A DNA stretch of 64,000 nucleotides from Rhyacichthys aspro. Taxonomy: Eukaryota > Chordata > Actinopteri > Gobiiformes > Rhyacichthyidae. The notes below the pieces were generated by a model that ran no database searches, was not told the DNA's origin, and was given only the letters and a program-made list of their open reading frames with translations. Shown here piece by piece: positions 12,001-25,111 of the stretch. The position numbers and the translations under genes were made by a program. Location: contig CM072161.1 in NCBI GenBank assembly GCA_036850595.1, positions 12,669,905 through 12,733,904 on the forward strand, in the 5' to 3' direction. Every line of letters starts with the position of its first letter. Within the stretch, counting starts at the first letter, position 1.

Positions 12001-15000
12001 TCACGAGCGGAATCACTCTGCAAGCTCCACTCCAACTTTCTTTAAAGCCTTCATTCACTTGCTCCACGACTCTTCTCCTCTCTGCCTGGCGTTCCTGTGA
12101 GCACAAAGCACAAGCCCAAAAAAGACAGACTCTTGTTTACACCTTCAATTCATCGTCACTGGGACAGGTCAAGCAAATTTTGCAGTACAAAATAAGGGCA
12201 GGAACTCCTCTCACACGTCACATGCTTAAAAGGGTCCAGGGAAAGTATGCTGTTGGATTGTGTAGGAGAGAAAAAAGGAAAGCCAGAGAGGTGGAAGGAC
12301 ATGGAAAATGTTGCTAGGAGTCCCAAATTGCAAACATATAATCACTGCGCTCAAGCAAATAAAAGAAAACATGATGAGATCGTTGCGCATTCTTTCACTG
12401 CTTCCCTCCCTTTTTATTTTGTTCCCTCCCTTTTCTTTCACAAGCTCAGACAGATTCACATGGGATGAAAGTCATGGAAGTGTTTCACCAGCAAAGTTGC
12501 GCAGCTAACTTCTCCTGCAAAAAAACATACACAAAAACATCATTCTTGAGCTGTTTATCTTACATTAAAATACATTATGCACTGTTAGTGTGGAGCGTGA
12601 GATGATAACGCTCTCATCTAAAGTTTCCATTCTTCCTGGGGTTTCTGCTGAGTGCTGCCAGAACCTGAGAAAACAGTGCCCTCCTCTGGTTACCCTTCCT
12701 CGACTTTCCTCTCACCCCATTTCGCCTCAGTCTGTCTCCACGCCTTGCCAGCATCATCAAATATCCAAGACTGAGGAATCTGAATAATGTCAGCCAGATG
12801 GAGTAAGTCTCTCATGCTGTTCGTCAACCTCCTACTCTCTCAAAAGTTTTATTCTTTTAAAAGAAGACTCCTGTCAAAATAGAAAACTACTGAGAGGGCC
12901 CCATTCATTAAAGAAACATGGACCACTTTCTCCAACTGTTTTTCCTCACTAAAATGTTACATACAGTTCTTCAGCATTTGCCTGAATGTAATGCTTTATT
13001 CAAACTGTCACAACATGAACTGATCAGTCACTACAGCTTCCTTTAGTTTAAAAATTCAAAAGAAACTCAACACAATGATATCACACTTGGTAAGTTATTC
13101 GCTATAGAAAAGTTGATCAAAGCTGTATTTGCGGTATTATAGTCTTTCCTATCAATGCCACTCAGTGCTAAGGAAATGTGTGTGAAGTTTATTGTACACC
13201 AGGATGCAGTGTATTTTGGGTCGAATGGCTGTTACTAGTATTTGAATGCATGCAAAACAATTGTCCCTCATGTTGTTTCTGAAGTGTGCCAAGTAACCAA
13301 AACCAAAGATTACGCCAATGAAGCCAAATGAGACTTCACTGAAAGCATTTAAAAAGTCCTATTAAGTCAGAGTTGCGCTATTGCTTATTCACTTTAAGAA
13401 TTGTGTAACAAGCATGTGGAAAACATAAGGGCATTCTCCTAACACATATGGTTTCTCTACACATATCACAGCATCTGGCATAAATATACAAGCTCATAAA
13501 AATAAATCAACTCAAAAATACATAATAATGGAAGAAGGTGCATCTTTGTTACCTCAGTGTTGTGTCATTCTTTTAACTGTTCGTTTTTTCCAATTAGTGT
13601 TGCTCTCTTTGTCCGGCAGTTCCTGTAAGTGGAGTTTCCTTCCTTACGGTTTCCTTCAAGACCATTTACTTCAAGCTTCACTGTGAACAAAAGTTTTGCA
13701 GCCTTAGTTTTGCTTCTTTATCTCATAACTGTACCTGGACTTGTATTATATCTTCAGTTAATTAAAACGTTGAGACATTCCACGTTTGTGTATGAATATC
13801 TGTCTGCTACCGAAATATCTTTAGTCCCCGCTGCAACCTGACTTCAATTTGAGATAATTGTATTAAAACTAGATCTGACACTCTGATACATAAACCATAT
13901 CCAGATTTCCTGCCACATTAGAATGGAAATTGAAAGTACGCACTGTGAATACCTACCTATTGTTAAACTTTTTCCTATTTAAATTACAATGAATCATAGT
14001 GAGGTGATGACTTATTTAGAGCTAGGAGTGGGCAGTTTTTCTTCCATGCTTGGTTTCCCTGTTTTCCACTCTCTCTGTCACTATGCTCTCATTATAATAC
14101 CTTTTACTTGCGCTACAGTATTGTTCCTTCCCTGCTTTAGCCAGTATTCAACACTTTAATACAGATTTACCTCAATAAAAGCTTTAATAAAAGAAGGTTT
14201 TTAAATTACTTAACCTAACCTGGCTTCGCTACAGGTGTATTATGTCTTTGAGGCACCATTTCCCACCCAGTGTCCATCTGCTGCGCCTGTCACCTCAATG
14301 TAACCTGTACAGCCTCTCATGCCTCAGATAACCATTACACCACAGAGGGTATAGTACATAACGTGAAAATTGGAAAACAAATAGGCAAAGTAAATATGCT
14401 ATACATGCAGTATGTATGTTTTCCAGTCAGTGAAAGCTGCCATGAAGTGCACCAAAACAATAGCAAACATATTGTACTACATTATCATGGGTCAGTGCCT
14501 CCTGATGTTGTGTGTAGGCTTAGGGCTCTGCCTAGTGGTAATGATATCAATTACACTGCACTGGCACTTAAGCCTTTTACTGAAAAGTGGAAGTATTGTT
14601 ATAACATTTAGGATAAAAGCTGCAAAAGTGGCCTCTTATTATGAAAGGTGTTGTTTCTATTAATATATCATTGTTATACGCCACACATAAAGATACATTT
14701 TCTTGTCTGCATAATATAAATAATAAAAAAATATAAATGAAATGCTCTTTGATTTAGATTTTAACCATAAACATATCACTTTAAATGTGATTCATAATTA
14801 TAGCTTCCAGTAGCAAACAGTGTAAAGCACAATAAAACACAATCCACCCACACTTAACATTAAATGCCACCTAAGCAACAATTAGAGGAAATGAAATTAG
14901 CAACATGTTAATTTGCATACAAACGGCCTTGTACATGAGTATCTTTTACACAAAAACAGAAATTGTACAGGTAAATTATCAGTGTGCATACCTCCTTATG

Positions 15001-16139
15001 GCCTGTGTCTGTACAGTCTGCAGCTTGTCCTTTCTTCAGAGGCTGTAGCTTCAAACCATTCAATATTATTCCAAGGTCTTCACTAAATAACTTCAGATGG
15101 ATCGTGTAGACATACTAATAAATATGAAGGTTAAGACGCGGAGGATCGTAAAGCGTTCAAACTTATTACTGATCCGACATATAATGGCTCTAATGGTGGC
15201 TAGATAAATCCACTAGGAGGCAGCAACAGTAAAGTTTGGTCTGCCCAAAAGTAATGGATAGGATGTTTAGTGACAAATGAGATAACTGGACTAAGCTGAT
15301 GTTTTGTTTGTTTTGTTTTTTGTTAAATGCAAAACAGCAATACCATACATTACTTTTCATTTAGCTAGGTTATATTCATCTGCTTTTAGCTTTGTGTGGT
15401 AATTCAATGTCAATTTGTATTCATGAATTTTGAAACAGATAATCTAACATATTATAATTATAACAACCAATACATTTATTTTGAAGTATAAGTTGTTGAA
15501 ATATAAAACTTAAGTTTCACGCAGATCCGAGCAGCATTATATGCTGCAATACAAATGCTAACTGCTTGTCTGGCTAGCTAACAATTAGTAAATTAAAGCA
15601 TGTTATCTCGTAGCTAAGCAGATAATATCATTGGCAACTTAAAATATTAATACTGTATTATACCTTTAATTTCAGTGTTGGACAGACATAAACTCCTTTT
15701 TATTATAACTTTTCATTATTATAGGCGATTTCAATTAAAACTGACACCATTTGGCGCCATTCCCTTCGCAGACATTTAGCCACACAGCTAAAACTTAGCT
15801 AAACAAACCAGAACAGTTGATGCAATTCAGCTTTTTTTCAATAATCAGTAATCTTAATGTAATAAAACAGGTTTTGATAGGTTTCCTGTGTAAAATCTAA
15901 TAATTGACATACCCACCTGTCATAATAATGGGACTTTATGTACTACACTGCTGTTTTCATGCTGCCTTGAATATCATATAAATTATGGAGATTATTTGCG
16001 TCTGTAACCGATTTTTATATAAGGTTGAGGACACAGCATATTCCCTTGAAAGCTTTTCTAGTGACATTTAAGTTTCGACTCTGACCCATGTGAATATTGT
16101 GTTAAAGTAATGCAGTGTTAGCCCATGAGCAGCATCAGA
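12001..16139. other. Spacer between divergent myo1c and arhgap35
   Basis: AT-rich sequence without a gene I can support. It may contain further untranslated first exons of myo1c. One CTCF-like motif, CCACTAGGAGGCAGCA, sits at 15210-15225 in forward orientation. No TATA or CpG-rich promoter is visible near 12.0-12.5 kb. Confidence 0.55.
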
Positions 16140-16853
16140 GCCCCGCGCTGTGCTGCAGTGTGTGAGGGCGCCGCTGGGTGAGTCCCTCTCTCCGCTGCCT
16201 CTGTCTCCACAGCTCCCTTTTCCCAAAGAAAAGAAGAGGAGAACTAGGTCCGGGGAGGAGGGCCGACACCGCCGCCATTATCGGAAAGCTGGCAGAAATA
16301 CCACTTTCACACACGCAGTCTGCCGAGAAATTGACCAGGAGATGAACCGTCTTTGAAGCAGCGATCGCGTATTATTTGAGACAAAACACTACAGCTATTG
16401 CAACGAAGTCCGCCTTGTTTCGTGTACGACACCGGCCCTGCATTATGTGGCCACAACAATGGACAGAATAATTATTGAAAAAGCAACGTGGTGAACCGAG
16501 TAGAGGACGGATAAGTAGATTTTTGTACGCCTGCATTTCTCAAGAGGAAAAAGCCTTTGCTGAACAACGCCGGATTGTTTCATTTTCGGTACATTTATGC
16601 TCGCTTTGCCTTTGCTTAAATTGTAAAAAGAAAGAAAGCGGCGGGGCTGGACGAGAGAAACAGGCATGGTACAAGGGATATTTAAATGAAGTTGCCCAGT
16701 CGCTCAAGTTGTGGTGATCTCAGTATTGGGAGTGGGAAAAAAGAGGGGAGATCTAGTGCAGTCTGCGGCTTTATGCTTGTGCACATCAGGCGGCGAGGGC
16801 TGCGGCAAGAGCTGGCCTGACAGATGCGAGAGGAGAAAGGAAGAAATGCGCTG
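16140..16853 (+). other. arhgap35: arhgap35 GC-rich promoter and untranslated first exon
   Basis: Base composition changes sharply here: many CpG dinucleotides and GC boxes in an otherwise AT-rich stretch, as expected of a CpG-island promoter. A donor consensus CTG|GTATGT ends the candidate exon at 16853, and another good donor (GTGAGT) occurs at 16178. The next exon is the one opening at 18050. Exact start sites are unknown, and the boundaries are approximate. Confidence 0.6.
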
Positions 16854-17804
16854 GTATGTACGCTACACGCTCACTTCTTCTTTATTGGCTGTTTCCCTGT
16901 GAAGTGCTACACCCTGCACCTCTGCTCAGATGAATTCCCTTTAATCATTGTCGGTGTGGTAGGCGGACTATCCCAGATTTAAGCTGTGCTGGTTCATTTT
17001 GTAGACAGCGGGCCTGGCGTGGTCAGCCCCTCTCTGTGCGCTCTCTGTTACCTGGTAATCCTCTGCACAATATCTAACCTTACCAAAGGGGATCAGAATA
17101 AACTAGTTATGAAGGTAAAATGACTGTATTTGTGTTGATCAATGAGAGGGGCATGTTGTGTACTTGTGTGCTTGTGCATTTGGATACAGCAGGCCTAGCT
17201 CAACTGTGAAATGCCCATGTTGCGTTTGACCCTGTCAGAGCAGTGTGTTGCAAGTGTGTCACCAGTCCACGACATGTCCTTCTTCCATATGATTTTTGAT
17301 GTAACCATTCACTTACATTGGTTATTTAAAAATAATTCATGTTTTTGTGCTGATAAAGGCTGTTCATCTCAGTGATAGAAAGGTTGATTATTTAACTGGA
17401 CTGCCAAAATTAGTCTTTTCTCCTCGTTATTTTAATTCATGCACTGTTTTGTTTTATAAGGGAGTTTGAGATGAAAGTAAAGAAGATAAAAAATGTTGAC
17501 ACTCATCTCAGTGTTAACTCATTTCTGATATTTTCATGAAGAAAAAGTACAGTGTTACAGTCAAGATTAGAACAAGAGCAACATCTAGTTCACATTCATT
17601 TGCACATTTGAGTATTTTACTCAGCTTCTTTTCTACATTTTGAAAGACAATGAGCCAACCATATTTATCATGAAAAATTAAAAGTATTTGCCACTCCCAT
17701 TAATTTGGCTATAGTATAATTAAGAGCTGCTGCATCCATAATTGTTCATTATGCATATATGTATTTAGAAATTGGATCTGTCTAAATATATTCCTATTGA
17801 ACTG

Positions 17805-17909
17805 TGAAATATTTTCAATAAGGATATATTCTGCAAGATCTGTACATTTTCTAATCACATTTTATTATTTATGCATCTTGCAGAATATATCCTTATTGAA
17901 AATATTTCA
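17805..17909. repeat. Perfect 35-bp inverted repeat with 35-bp spacer
   Basis: The arm at 17805-17839 is exactly the reverse complement of the arm at 17875-17909, with 35 bp between. It lies in intron 1 of arhgap35, about 140 bp before the acceptor. The RNA could fold into a long uninterrupted hairpin. The arms are AT-rich but not simple sequence (each contains AAGGATATATTCTGCAAG or its complement). It may be a short foldback (MITE-like) insertion or a local inverted duplication. Confidence 0.9.
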
Positions 17910-18049
17910 TTGTTAAGTATTTAACCTTTACTTCGTTATATCAGTTTACATTTGTTTTCTGTGGTTATTTTGATGTGCTTAAGTTTTGCTTTCTTCTCAG
18001 AGTGCATTTTGGTTGACTTTTATTTTCTTTTTCATGTATTTTTTCACAG

Positions 18050-18234
18050 GATCTGACTCATAAGGAATGACTTAATGACTGGCGATATCACCCTGCTGCT
18101 ATTCATTCAAACTGAAGCCCAGCAGAAGAATCTGAAATCTGATCTCTCCTGTGGATCAGCATCTGTATGGACACACATTTAAGTGAACTCCTTTTATACA
18201 GTGCCTGTTCTGGCAGGATGAGCGTCTGGAGACT
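18050..18234 (+). promoter_or_regulatory. arhgap35: arhgap35 leader with three upstream ORFs
   Basis: The exon opens after the acceptor TTTTCACAG. In the 185-nt leader are ATG-ACT-TAA (18067-18075), a 35-codon ORF starting in the last A of that stop (18075-18182), and a six-codon ORF (18218-18238) whose TGA overlaps the main ATG at 18235. Such an arrangement usually lowers or conditions translation of the main frame. The ORFs are seen directly; the effect is inferred. Confidence 0.7.
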
Positions 18235-21200
18235 ATGATGGCGAAAAAGCAAGATGCCCGTTCGCCCATCTACAACCTTGTTGTGGTGGGTTTGTCTGGA
18301 ACAGAAAAAGAAAAGGGACAATGTGGGGTGGGAAAGTCCTGCTTGTGTAATAGGTATGTGCGGCCAAGCGCTGATGACTTCTACCTGGATCACACATCAG
18401 TTTTGAGCACCAGTGACTTTGGGGGTCGAGTGGTTAACAATGATCACTTTCTGTTTTGGGGGGAGGTGTCGCGGGTCCTGGAGGAGGGGCCTGAGTGTCG
18501 AATGCATGTGGTGGAACAGACTGAATTCATTGATGACCAGACATTTCAGCCACATCGTAGCACTGCTATGCAGCCCTATATCAAACGAGCAGCAGCAACT
18601 AAATTGGCTTCAGCAGAGAAGCTCATGTACTTTTGCACAGACCAGCTTGGCCTAGAGCAGGACTTTGAGCAAAAACAAATGCCTGAAGGCAAGTTGCAGG
18701 TTGATGGCTTCCTGCTTTGTGTTGATGTTAGTCGTGGCATGAATAGAAACTTTGACGACCAGCTGAAATTTGTAACTAACTTATACGGTCAGCTAAGCAA
18801 GACTAAGAAGCCGATCGTACTGGTCCTCACCAAATGTGATGAAGGAGTTGAACGCTATATCAAAGATGCACATACATTTGCTATTACTAAAAAGAATCTC
18901 CCAGTAGTTGAGACATCAGCCCGCTCAAATATCAATGTAGACCTTGCCTTCCTCACCTTAGTTCAACTTATTGATAAAAGCAGGGGCAAGCCCAAGATAA
19001 TTCCCTATTTTGAGGCTCTAAAGCTTCAGAGTCAACAGATAGCATCCGCCAAGGATCGTTATGAGTGGCTCATAAATCGTATTGTCAAAAATCATAACGA
19101 AACCTGGTTAAACACCAGCCGACGTATGAACAACTCCCCTGAGTACAAGGAGTATGTTTTCTTGGAGGGAACGGCAAAATGCAAAAAGCTATTCCAACAA
19201 CATGTCTATCGTCTAAAACAAGAACATATTGAGAGACGTCGCAAGATCTACTTAAGCACTCTGCCTTTAGCACTTAGCTCTCTGGTGCCCGACCTGGATG
19301 AGATAGATCAGTTGAGTTGGTCTGGAGTACAGAAGGTCCTAGAGTCCAAGCCGCACTTTGCTCACTGGTTTGTTGTTTTAGAGGACTCTCCATGGGAGGA
19401 TACATGTCACATCGACAACATGGAAGATGAACGAATCCCCTCAGACCTGCTGGAGACCGGAGAAGCAGAGGATATTTTCAATGCTCACCTTGAACATCTG
19501 CGTAATGAGTGCAGGCGAGCAGAGATTAGGCTGGAGTTTAAACAAAAGTTAGCCTCTTCTCCGTTTGTCACTCCTGGTAAACCTTGGGAAGAAGCGCGCA
19601 GCTTCATTATGAATGAAGAGTTTTATCAGTGGCTTGAGGAGCCCGAGTACTTGGACCTATATAACCGGCACCAGAAGGAGATTATTGACCGTGCTAAGGA
19701 AGACTTTCAAGAGCTTTTACTGGAGTACTCAGAGCTTTTCTATGAGCTTGAGGTGGATGCCAAACCAAGCAAGGAGAAAATGGGTGCGATTCAGGAGGTG
19801 TTAGGGGAGGAACAGCGCTTTAAGGCGTTACAGAAGCTTCCTGCTGAAAGAGATGCTCTAGTTTTGAAACATATCCACTTTGTGTATCACCCCACAAAAG
19901 AGACCTGCCCTAGCAGTCCACATTGTGGAGACTCTAAAATCGAACAAAGTTTAGTGTCACGGTTCCCCACGTACTACCCCTTTTATGATGTGAAGGCCCA
20001 TTTTGGGGACAACAAGGCGGATAGAATTAATCTAGTCATACTCGGGAAGGATGGACTGGCCAGAGAATTTGCCAATGAGATTAGGGCTCTCTGCACAAAT
20101 GATGACTGGTATGTGTTAGATGGGAAGATGTATGAACTGACATTGCGCCCTATTGAAGGGAATGTACGTCTTCCAGTAAACTCTTTCCACACACCAACTT
20201 TCACCCCTCACGGTTGTCTCTGTCTGTATAATTCAAAAGACTCTCTCTCTTATGTGGTTGAAAGCCTCGAGAGACTTAGGGAATCAACGCTAGGCAGAAG
20301 GGATAGTCAGTTAGCGCAGCTACCATTGTCACTACTTTTAGTCACAAAGAGAGGAGTTGGATCTTACTCAGATATCGGTGGAGAGACAGCCTTAAGCTTA
20401 ATAACACAGGGACAGCAGGTAGCAAGGAGGCTGCAGTGTAGCTTTTTAGACCCTGCCTCTCCTGGTGTTGGCTATGGCCACACTGTGAGTGAGTCTCAGA
20501 TTAACCAGGTCCTTAGGAGTCTTCTTGATATTAGAAGGAGCACATCCTTCAGTAGCAGCTCCCCACCCCTCCTCCCCGAGCCTCCGGGTCTCAGAGACTC
20601 TCCTCATCAGCCCGTCCCAGAAGCAGATCTGCGCATCGTCATGTGCTTAATGTGTGGAGACTCCTATGACATTGAGCAGCTCCTGTCTCCCTTCTTAATG
20701 CCTCAGCACTGCAGGCCTTTGTCCGGCAGTGGCACCTCTGTGCTACTCGAGCAGACGATCAGTGGACACAAGCTGGCTATAGAGCTGTCAATACTCTCGT
20801 ACCATGCCTCTTTCACTCTGCGTAAGACCAGGTTAGTTCATGGCTACATTGCTGTGTACTCAGTCTCCCGAAAGGCCTCTCTGGAGACACTGTGTGCATT
20901 CTTGTGTGAGGTTCAGGACATTATCCCAGTACAAATCCTGGCTGTGGGGGATAGCCAGGCCGAGCTCACAGACAGTGACTACGCTAGTGAACAGCTGATC
21001 CAAGGAGAAGAGCTCGCCCATGAGATAGAAGGCCGTTTCAATACTGTTGTTTGTGGGTCTGGGGGTGTGGTAGGGGGCCTGCACAGGATTGAAATGTTTC
21101 ACTCTTTCCTCATGGAGGTGGTGGAGAAACGCAATATAGTGGAGGCAACACACATGTATGATAATGTAGCTGAAGCATGCACTGGTGAAAACGTGTACTC

Positions 21201-23824
21201 CCCGCGCTGTAGCTCTCCCAGTCCTGTCACCATGTTCCTTGATTCGGAGGATGATGTGGAACCGTCTCCACCGTACTACGACGGCACGCTCACCTCTCAC
21301 GGCGGAGGCTTCAACATGCCTGACTTAGATTCAAGTGACATCTCTGTCATCTCTGATATTAGGGACTTTGAAAACAAACTCAACAACAAAGTGCCGCCCC
21401 AAGTCAGAGTCAAACCAGGTGTGACTTTCGACTTCCGTAAAGTGAGCCGAAACCCATACATAGACACCCTTGGTCATCGGCGTTCCCTGCCCTCCGCTGT
21501 CACCTGGGTCCCCGGCGGTGATGTCAGCTACGATCCGTCTGATTACGCTGAACCTCTTGACGCCGTCTCAAAGCCTCGGCTTAGCAACGAAGAGATCATC
21601 TACTCAGTGCCACATGACAGCACACAAGGAAAAATCATCACCATCCGGAACTCGAACCGGATGCACTCCAACGGGAACGGCTCGGACAGCGAAGCCGACA
21701 GCAGCTCACTCGAAAGGAGAAGGAAGTTCTCCGCAGTGGGGGTCAAGCCTCGTCTGTACCGCGACCGCTCCAAGAGGCTCGGCAAGTTCAGCAGCTTTCG
21801 TACAAGCTTCATTGGCAGCGACGATGAGATGGGCGCTCTGACAAAGTCCAAAGAGGATGACTATGGAACCCTGAAGAGTGACAGTCTTGTGGAGGAGAGT
21901 GAAGATCCAAAAAAGAGGAACATACTTAAGAGTCTTAGACGAACAGCCAAGGTGAGCATCAAATCTGTTTTTATGTCATTTCATTTTTGTCTTTTTGAAA
22001 CTGAAATTTGATGTCTTTCTGTTTCTTTAGAAAACAAGAACAAAGCCTCGTCCAGCTATTCCCAAACCAATGGAGAGCAATTACTTTGGGGTCCCTCTTG
22101 TCAATGTGGTGTCTCCAGACAGACCCATTCCTCTCTTCATTGAGAAGTGTGTCCGTTTTATTGAGACAACAGGTTGGTTCGGGCCAAGTTTTGAATCGTT
22201 TCAGAATTATAAAAAGCCTTTATTTATTGGAACGCTCTTGTACAGTTTGACTCACTGAATAATAAAATAACTCTGCATACTGTAATTTATTTTTAATCAG
22301 TGCACTCCTGCAACAAAGTCATGTATAAAACAAGTAACACGAGCGTGGTTCAGATCTTCTCCAGAAAGTGTCTGCATGTGTATGGCGATGTCTGTTTGCA
22401 GTGGTGCTAATGAAGTGTTTGTGCTTCTTTCCCACTGTGCCCCCCACACCTTCTCTCCTTCTCTGCTGTGTACTGTTTTTCCTCAGGCCTCAATACGGAG
22501 GGTTTGTACCGAGTAAGCGGAAACAAGTCAGAGATGGAGAGCATGCAGAGGCAGTTTGAACAGGGTGAGACTGTCTGCATTTACATGTAATTATGAGACT
22601 GCCTAATCAAAATGTAAAAAGTGTTTGAATGACACCATACAGCTGATTGTTCAGACCTGATAAGCAATAATTCTTCCAGTTAAAACTGTTTTTCTCCTTG
22701 TGTAGACCACGGATTAGACCTGGTGGAGAAAGACTTCTCTATAAACACTGTGGCAGGAGGCCTAAAGAGCTTCTTCTCTGAGCTGCCTGAGCCCCTGGTG
22801 CCTTGTGCTCTGCAGGTGGACCTACTGGATGCTTTCAGTAAGCAAACACCGCTGAGCTGGGAGGGACTCTGCTCCAACATAAAAAGATTATTTCTTTAAG
22901 GGTAGAAGGGTGGGGAGGGCTTTGTGAACTTGCTCTGTTTGTAGAATTATTCTATATTGCTTTTCAAGCTTTAGATCACAGTCTGATGATGAAAGTTTAA
23001 TCTAAACTTCCTCTGCTTACAGAAATTAATGACAGAGAACAGAGGCTGTACACCATGAAGGATGTCCTGAGGAAGTTCCCCAGGGAGAACTATGATGTCT
23101 TCAAATATGTAGTGAGCCACTTACACAAGTGAGTTCAGCTTGTGTTCACAGTCCACTTTTATGCTCTTTCTGTTGCAGGATAGTTCTGTCCTGTACCCAG
23201 CTATAGCAATATGGCATCCTGCAAAGTCTTTATACAAAAACATGAATGGCATGTCTTTGATTTGCAGAATTTGTGTTCATTTATACATATTAGCAGTGTT
23301 TTGTTTTTCCATTTTGATTTCACAAATATCACGCAGAGGAGCTTAAAGGGCTTTTAAATTGAATGTATTCCAAAGCTTTGTTGATGCTCTAAATAACTGT
23401 GTCTGTGTCTTTCCAAAGGGTGAGCCAGCTGAGCAGGTTGAACCTAATGACCAGTGAGAATTTGTCCATCTGCTTTTGGCCCACGCTCATGAGGCCCGAC
23501 TTCACCACCATGGACGCTCTGACCGCCACGCGCACCTACCAGACAATCATCGAGACGTTCATCCACCAGTGCGCGTTCTTCTTCTATAACCAGCCCCTCA
23601 TCGACTCCCCCACAGGCCTCGGGGGGCTGCCGGCCTCGCCCACTACCACCCTCACCTCCGCGTACTCCTGCTACCGCTCGTCTCCTCCTCACACCGCCGC
23701 CCACTTCAGCCCCCTGCAACAGTCGCCGCCCACGACCCCTCAGTCGCCCCTACAGTCACTGCTCCCACCCCTCCACCAGCATCCTCACTCCCACCACTCC
23801 CCCGCCGAACAGGAGACACTGTGA
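18235..23824 (+). CDS. arhgap35: Rho GTPase-activating protein 35 (p190A RhoGAP)
   Basis: Turns off RhoA by stimulating GTP hydrolysis, downstream of integrin, Src and growth-factor signals. Exons: 18235-21951, 22031-22172, 22487-22564, 22706-22837, 23023-23128, 23419-23824; 1526 aa (human about 1499). Order: N-terminal GTPase-like domain with P-loop GQCGVGKS, four FF domains (about residues 270-550), two pseudo-GTPase domains (about 600-960), an acidic/serine-rich linker, a basic strip, then the RhoGAP domain (about 1255-1450) with the arginine finger in LYRVSG (Arg about 1295), and a proline-rich C-terminus. Tyr1104 (DYAEP) and Tyr1123 (IYSVPHDS) match, with the same 18-residue spacing, the phosphotyrosines Y1087 and Y1105 that recruit p120RasGAP. 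The MMAKKQD start and TPQSPLQ-type tail favour ARHGAP35 over ARHGAP5. The first coding exon is one 3.7-kb block, as in mammals. Confidence 0.95.
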
Positions 23825-23992
23825 GAGACACTGACGCCACGTGTGCCCATGCTGGACCTTATCTCACACAGGAACAGTTTTGATCAAGTTAATTAGGCTC
23901 CTCAAATCTGCCATTTATATCCACATCATGCCGAGCTGCCATTATTAGCTCTGTTCTAGTGAATCGTTTTGAGGTTGCTTATAAGGAAAAAG

Positions 23993-24195
23993 AGCAGCAC
24001 ATTTTTAGAGGTAGCACTATCAGTGAAGATCATTTTAACTATTCATTTGAAGTTTTCTCAAAGAAGAAAAACAAGCCAGCAGACAAACAAGTTCTGGATG
24101 CTTGTGGCTCTGTCCTGGTTCTTGATGGCGACTCTAATGTGATTAGTTAGAGCACTGGTTGTATAGTTATTTGGGAGGATCACTTACTGGTACTG
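23993..24195 (+). repeat. Diverged direct repeat, copy 1, in arhgap35 3' UTR
   Basis: It begins AGCAGCACATTTTTAGAGG and ends with AGAGCACTGGTTGTATAGTT ... CACTTACTGGTACT. The same order of blocks recurs at 25406-25618, with substitutions and small indels throughout. Confidence 0.75.
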
Positions 24196-25111
24196 CCATT
24201 ATTTGTGACCCCTCCCCTGACCTCTGAACCCACCTGGGCACAAGAGGAAGACAGGGAGTGCTGTCACTACAAGCCTTCTGATGACACCACTTATGCTACA
24301 CTACCAAGAAAAAAAAAAGATTCCTCCATGCCAAGATGGAAGACGTGTTTTGTGGTCACCATGTTTTTAATCTGTATTTTAATTTCTTTGTCTCATGAAA
24401 GTACTGCCACTGGATTTATGGACTGTTCCTCTGTAGGTCCTTTGAGCGGGGGTTTTCTCTGTACAGGACAGGTTGCCCGTGTATTTCTCTTCATGGCTGC
24501 TCGAGGGGGTCTTCATAGGAACGGGAGGGAGGGTACACATCCAGGGATGCACTTTAACGATCACTGTTATCTTCATTTTCTTGAGTGTTTTTATTTCACA
24601 GCTCAAACAGCCATAACAATTGCCTTTAAAGAGCATTGGTAGATCAAACTTTGTTTACATCAGGCTTATTCTTTTTTTTGTATCCACTAACTTATCTGAA
24701 GCACTTTTTTGATAGTGTAGTGTTAAATTTGAAGAGATGCCACACTGACTAACGGTCCATAATGTTTGTTGAGTGGTCGAGTGTGGCATTAGTACAGGCT
24801 TGTGAAACAAGAACCTTTTGTAAAAACTTATGTTCTTTACAGAATGCTGAAGTCCCAGTTTTAGGCTGATGGGAATTCTGTATCTGAGTATTTTCCTCTT
24901 TCATCCAGCCATGTGAAAATTAGTTTACTTTTAGCATTTGTCTTTTTTCTAGCTGGTAATTGATCAGAATGGATGTTTAGGGAAGTTTAGGCTACATTTA
25001 AAAAGAGACTTTGCCTGCTATCAGTCAAGTGAAGGAGAACTGTTGCCTTGATCACATTAAGCAAAGGGGAGTTTTTAATGTGTAACTAGTCATACCATAA
25101 CACAACTCTAT

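Noticed and set aside
14999..15112. Open minus-strand stretch of about 40 codons ending in a good donor (GGAG|GTATGC), possible alternative first exon of myo1c
   Set aside because: No in-frame ATG, a stop at its upstream edge and no resemblance to Myo1c N-termini. At most an untranslated exon; no support from sequence alone.
20860..21300. 146-codon minus-strand open frame inside the arhgap35 giant exon
   Set aside because: It is antisense to strongly conserved p190A coding sequence and has no domain; a shadow frame.
24205..24642. 145-codon plus-strand open frame after arhgap35
   Set aside because: It lies in the 3' UTR before the poly(A) signal, with no family features and irregular composition; treated as chance.
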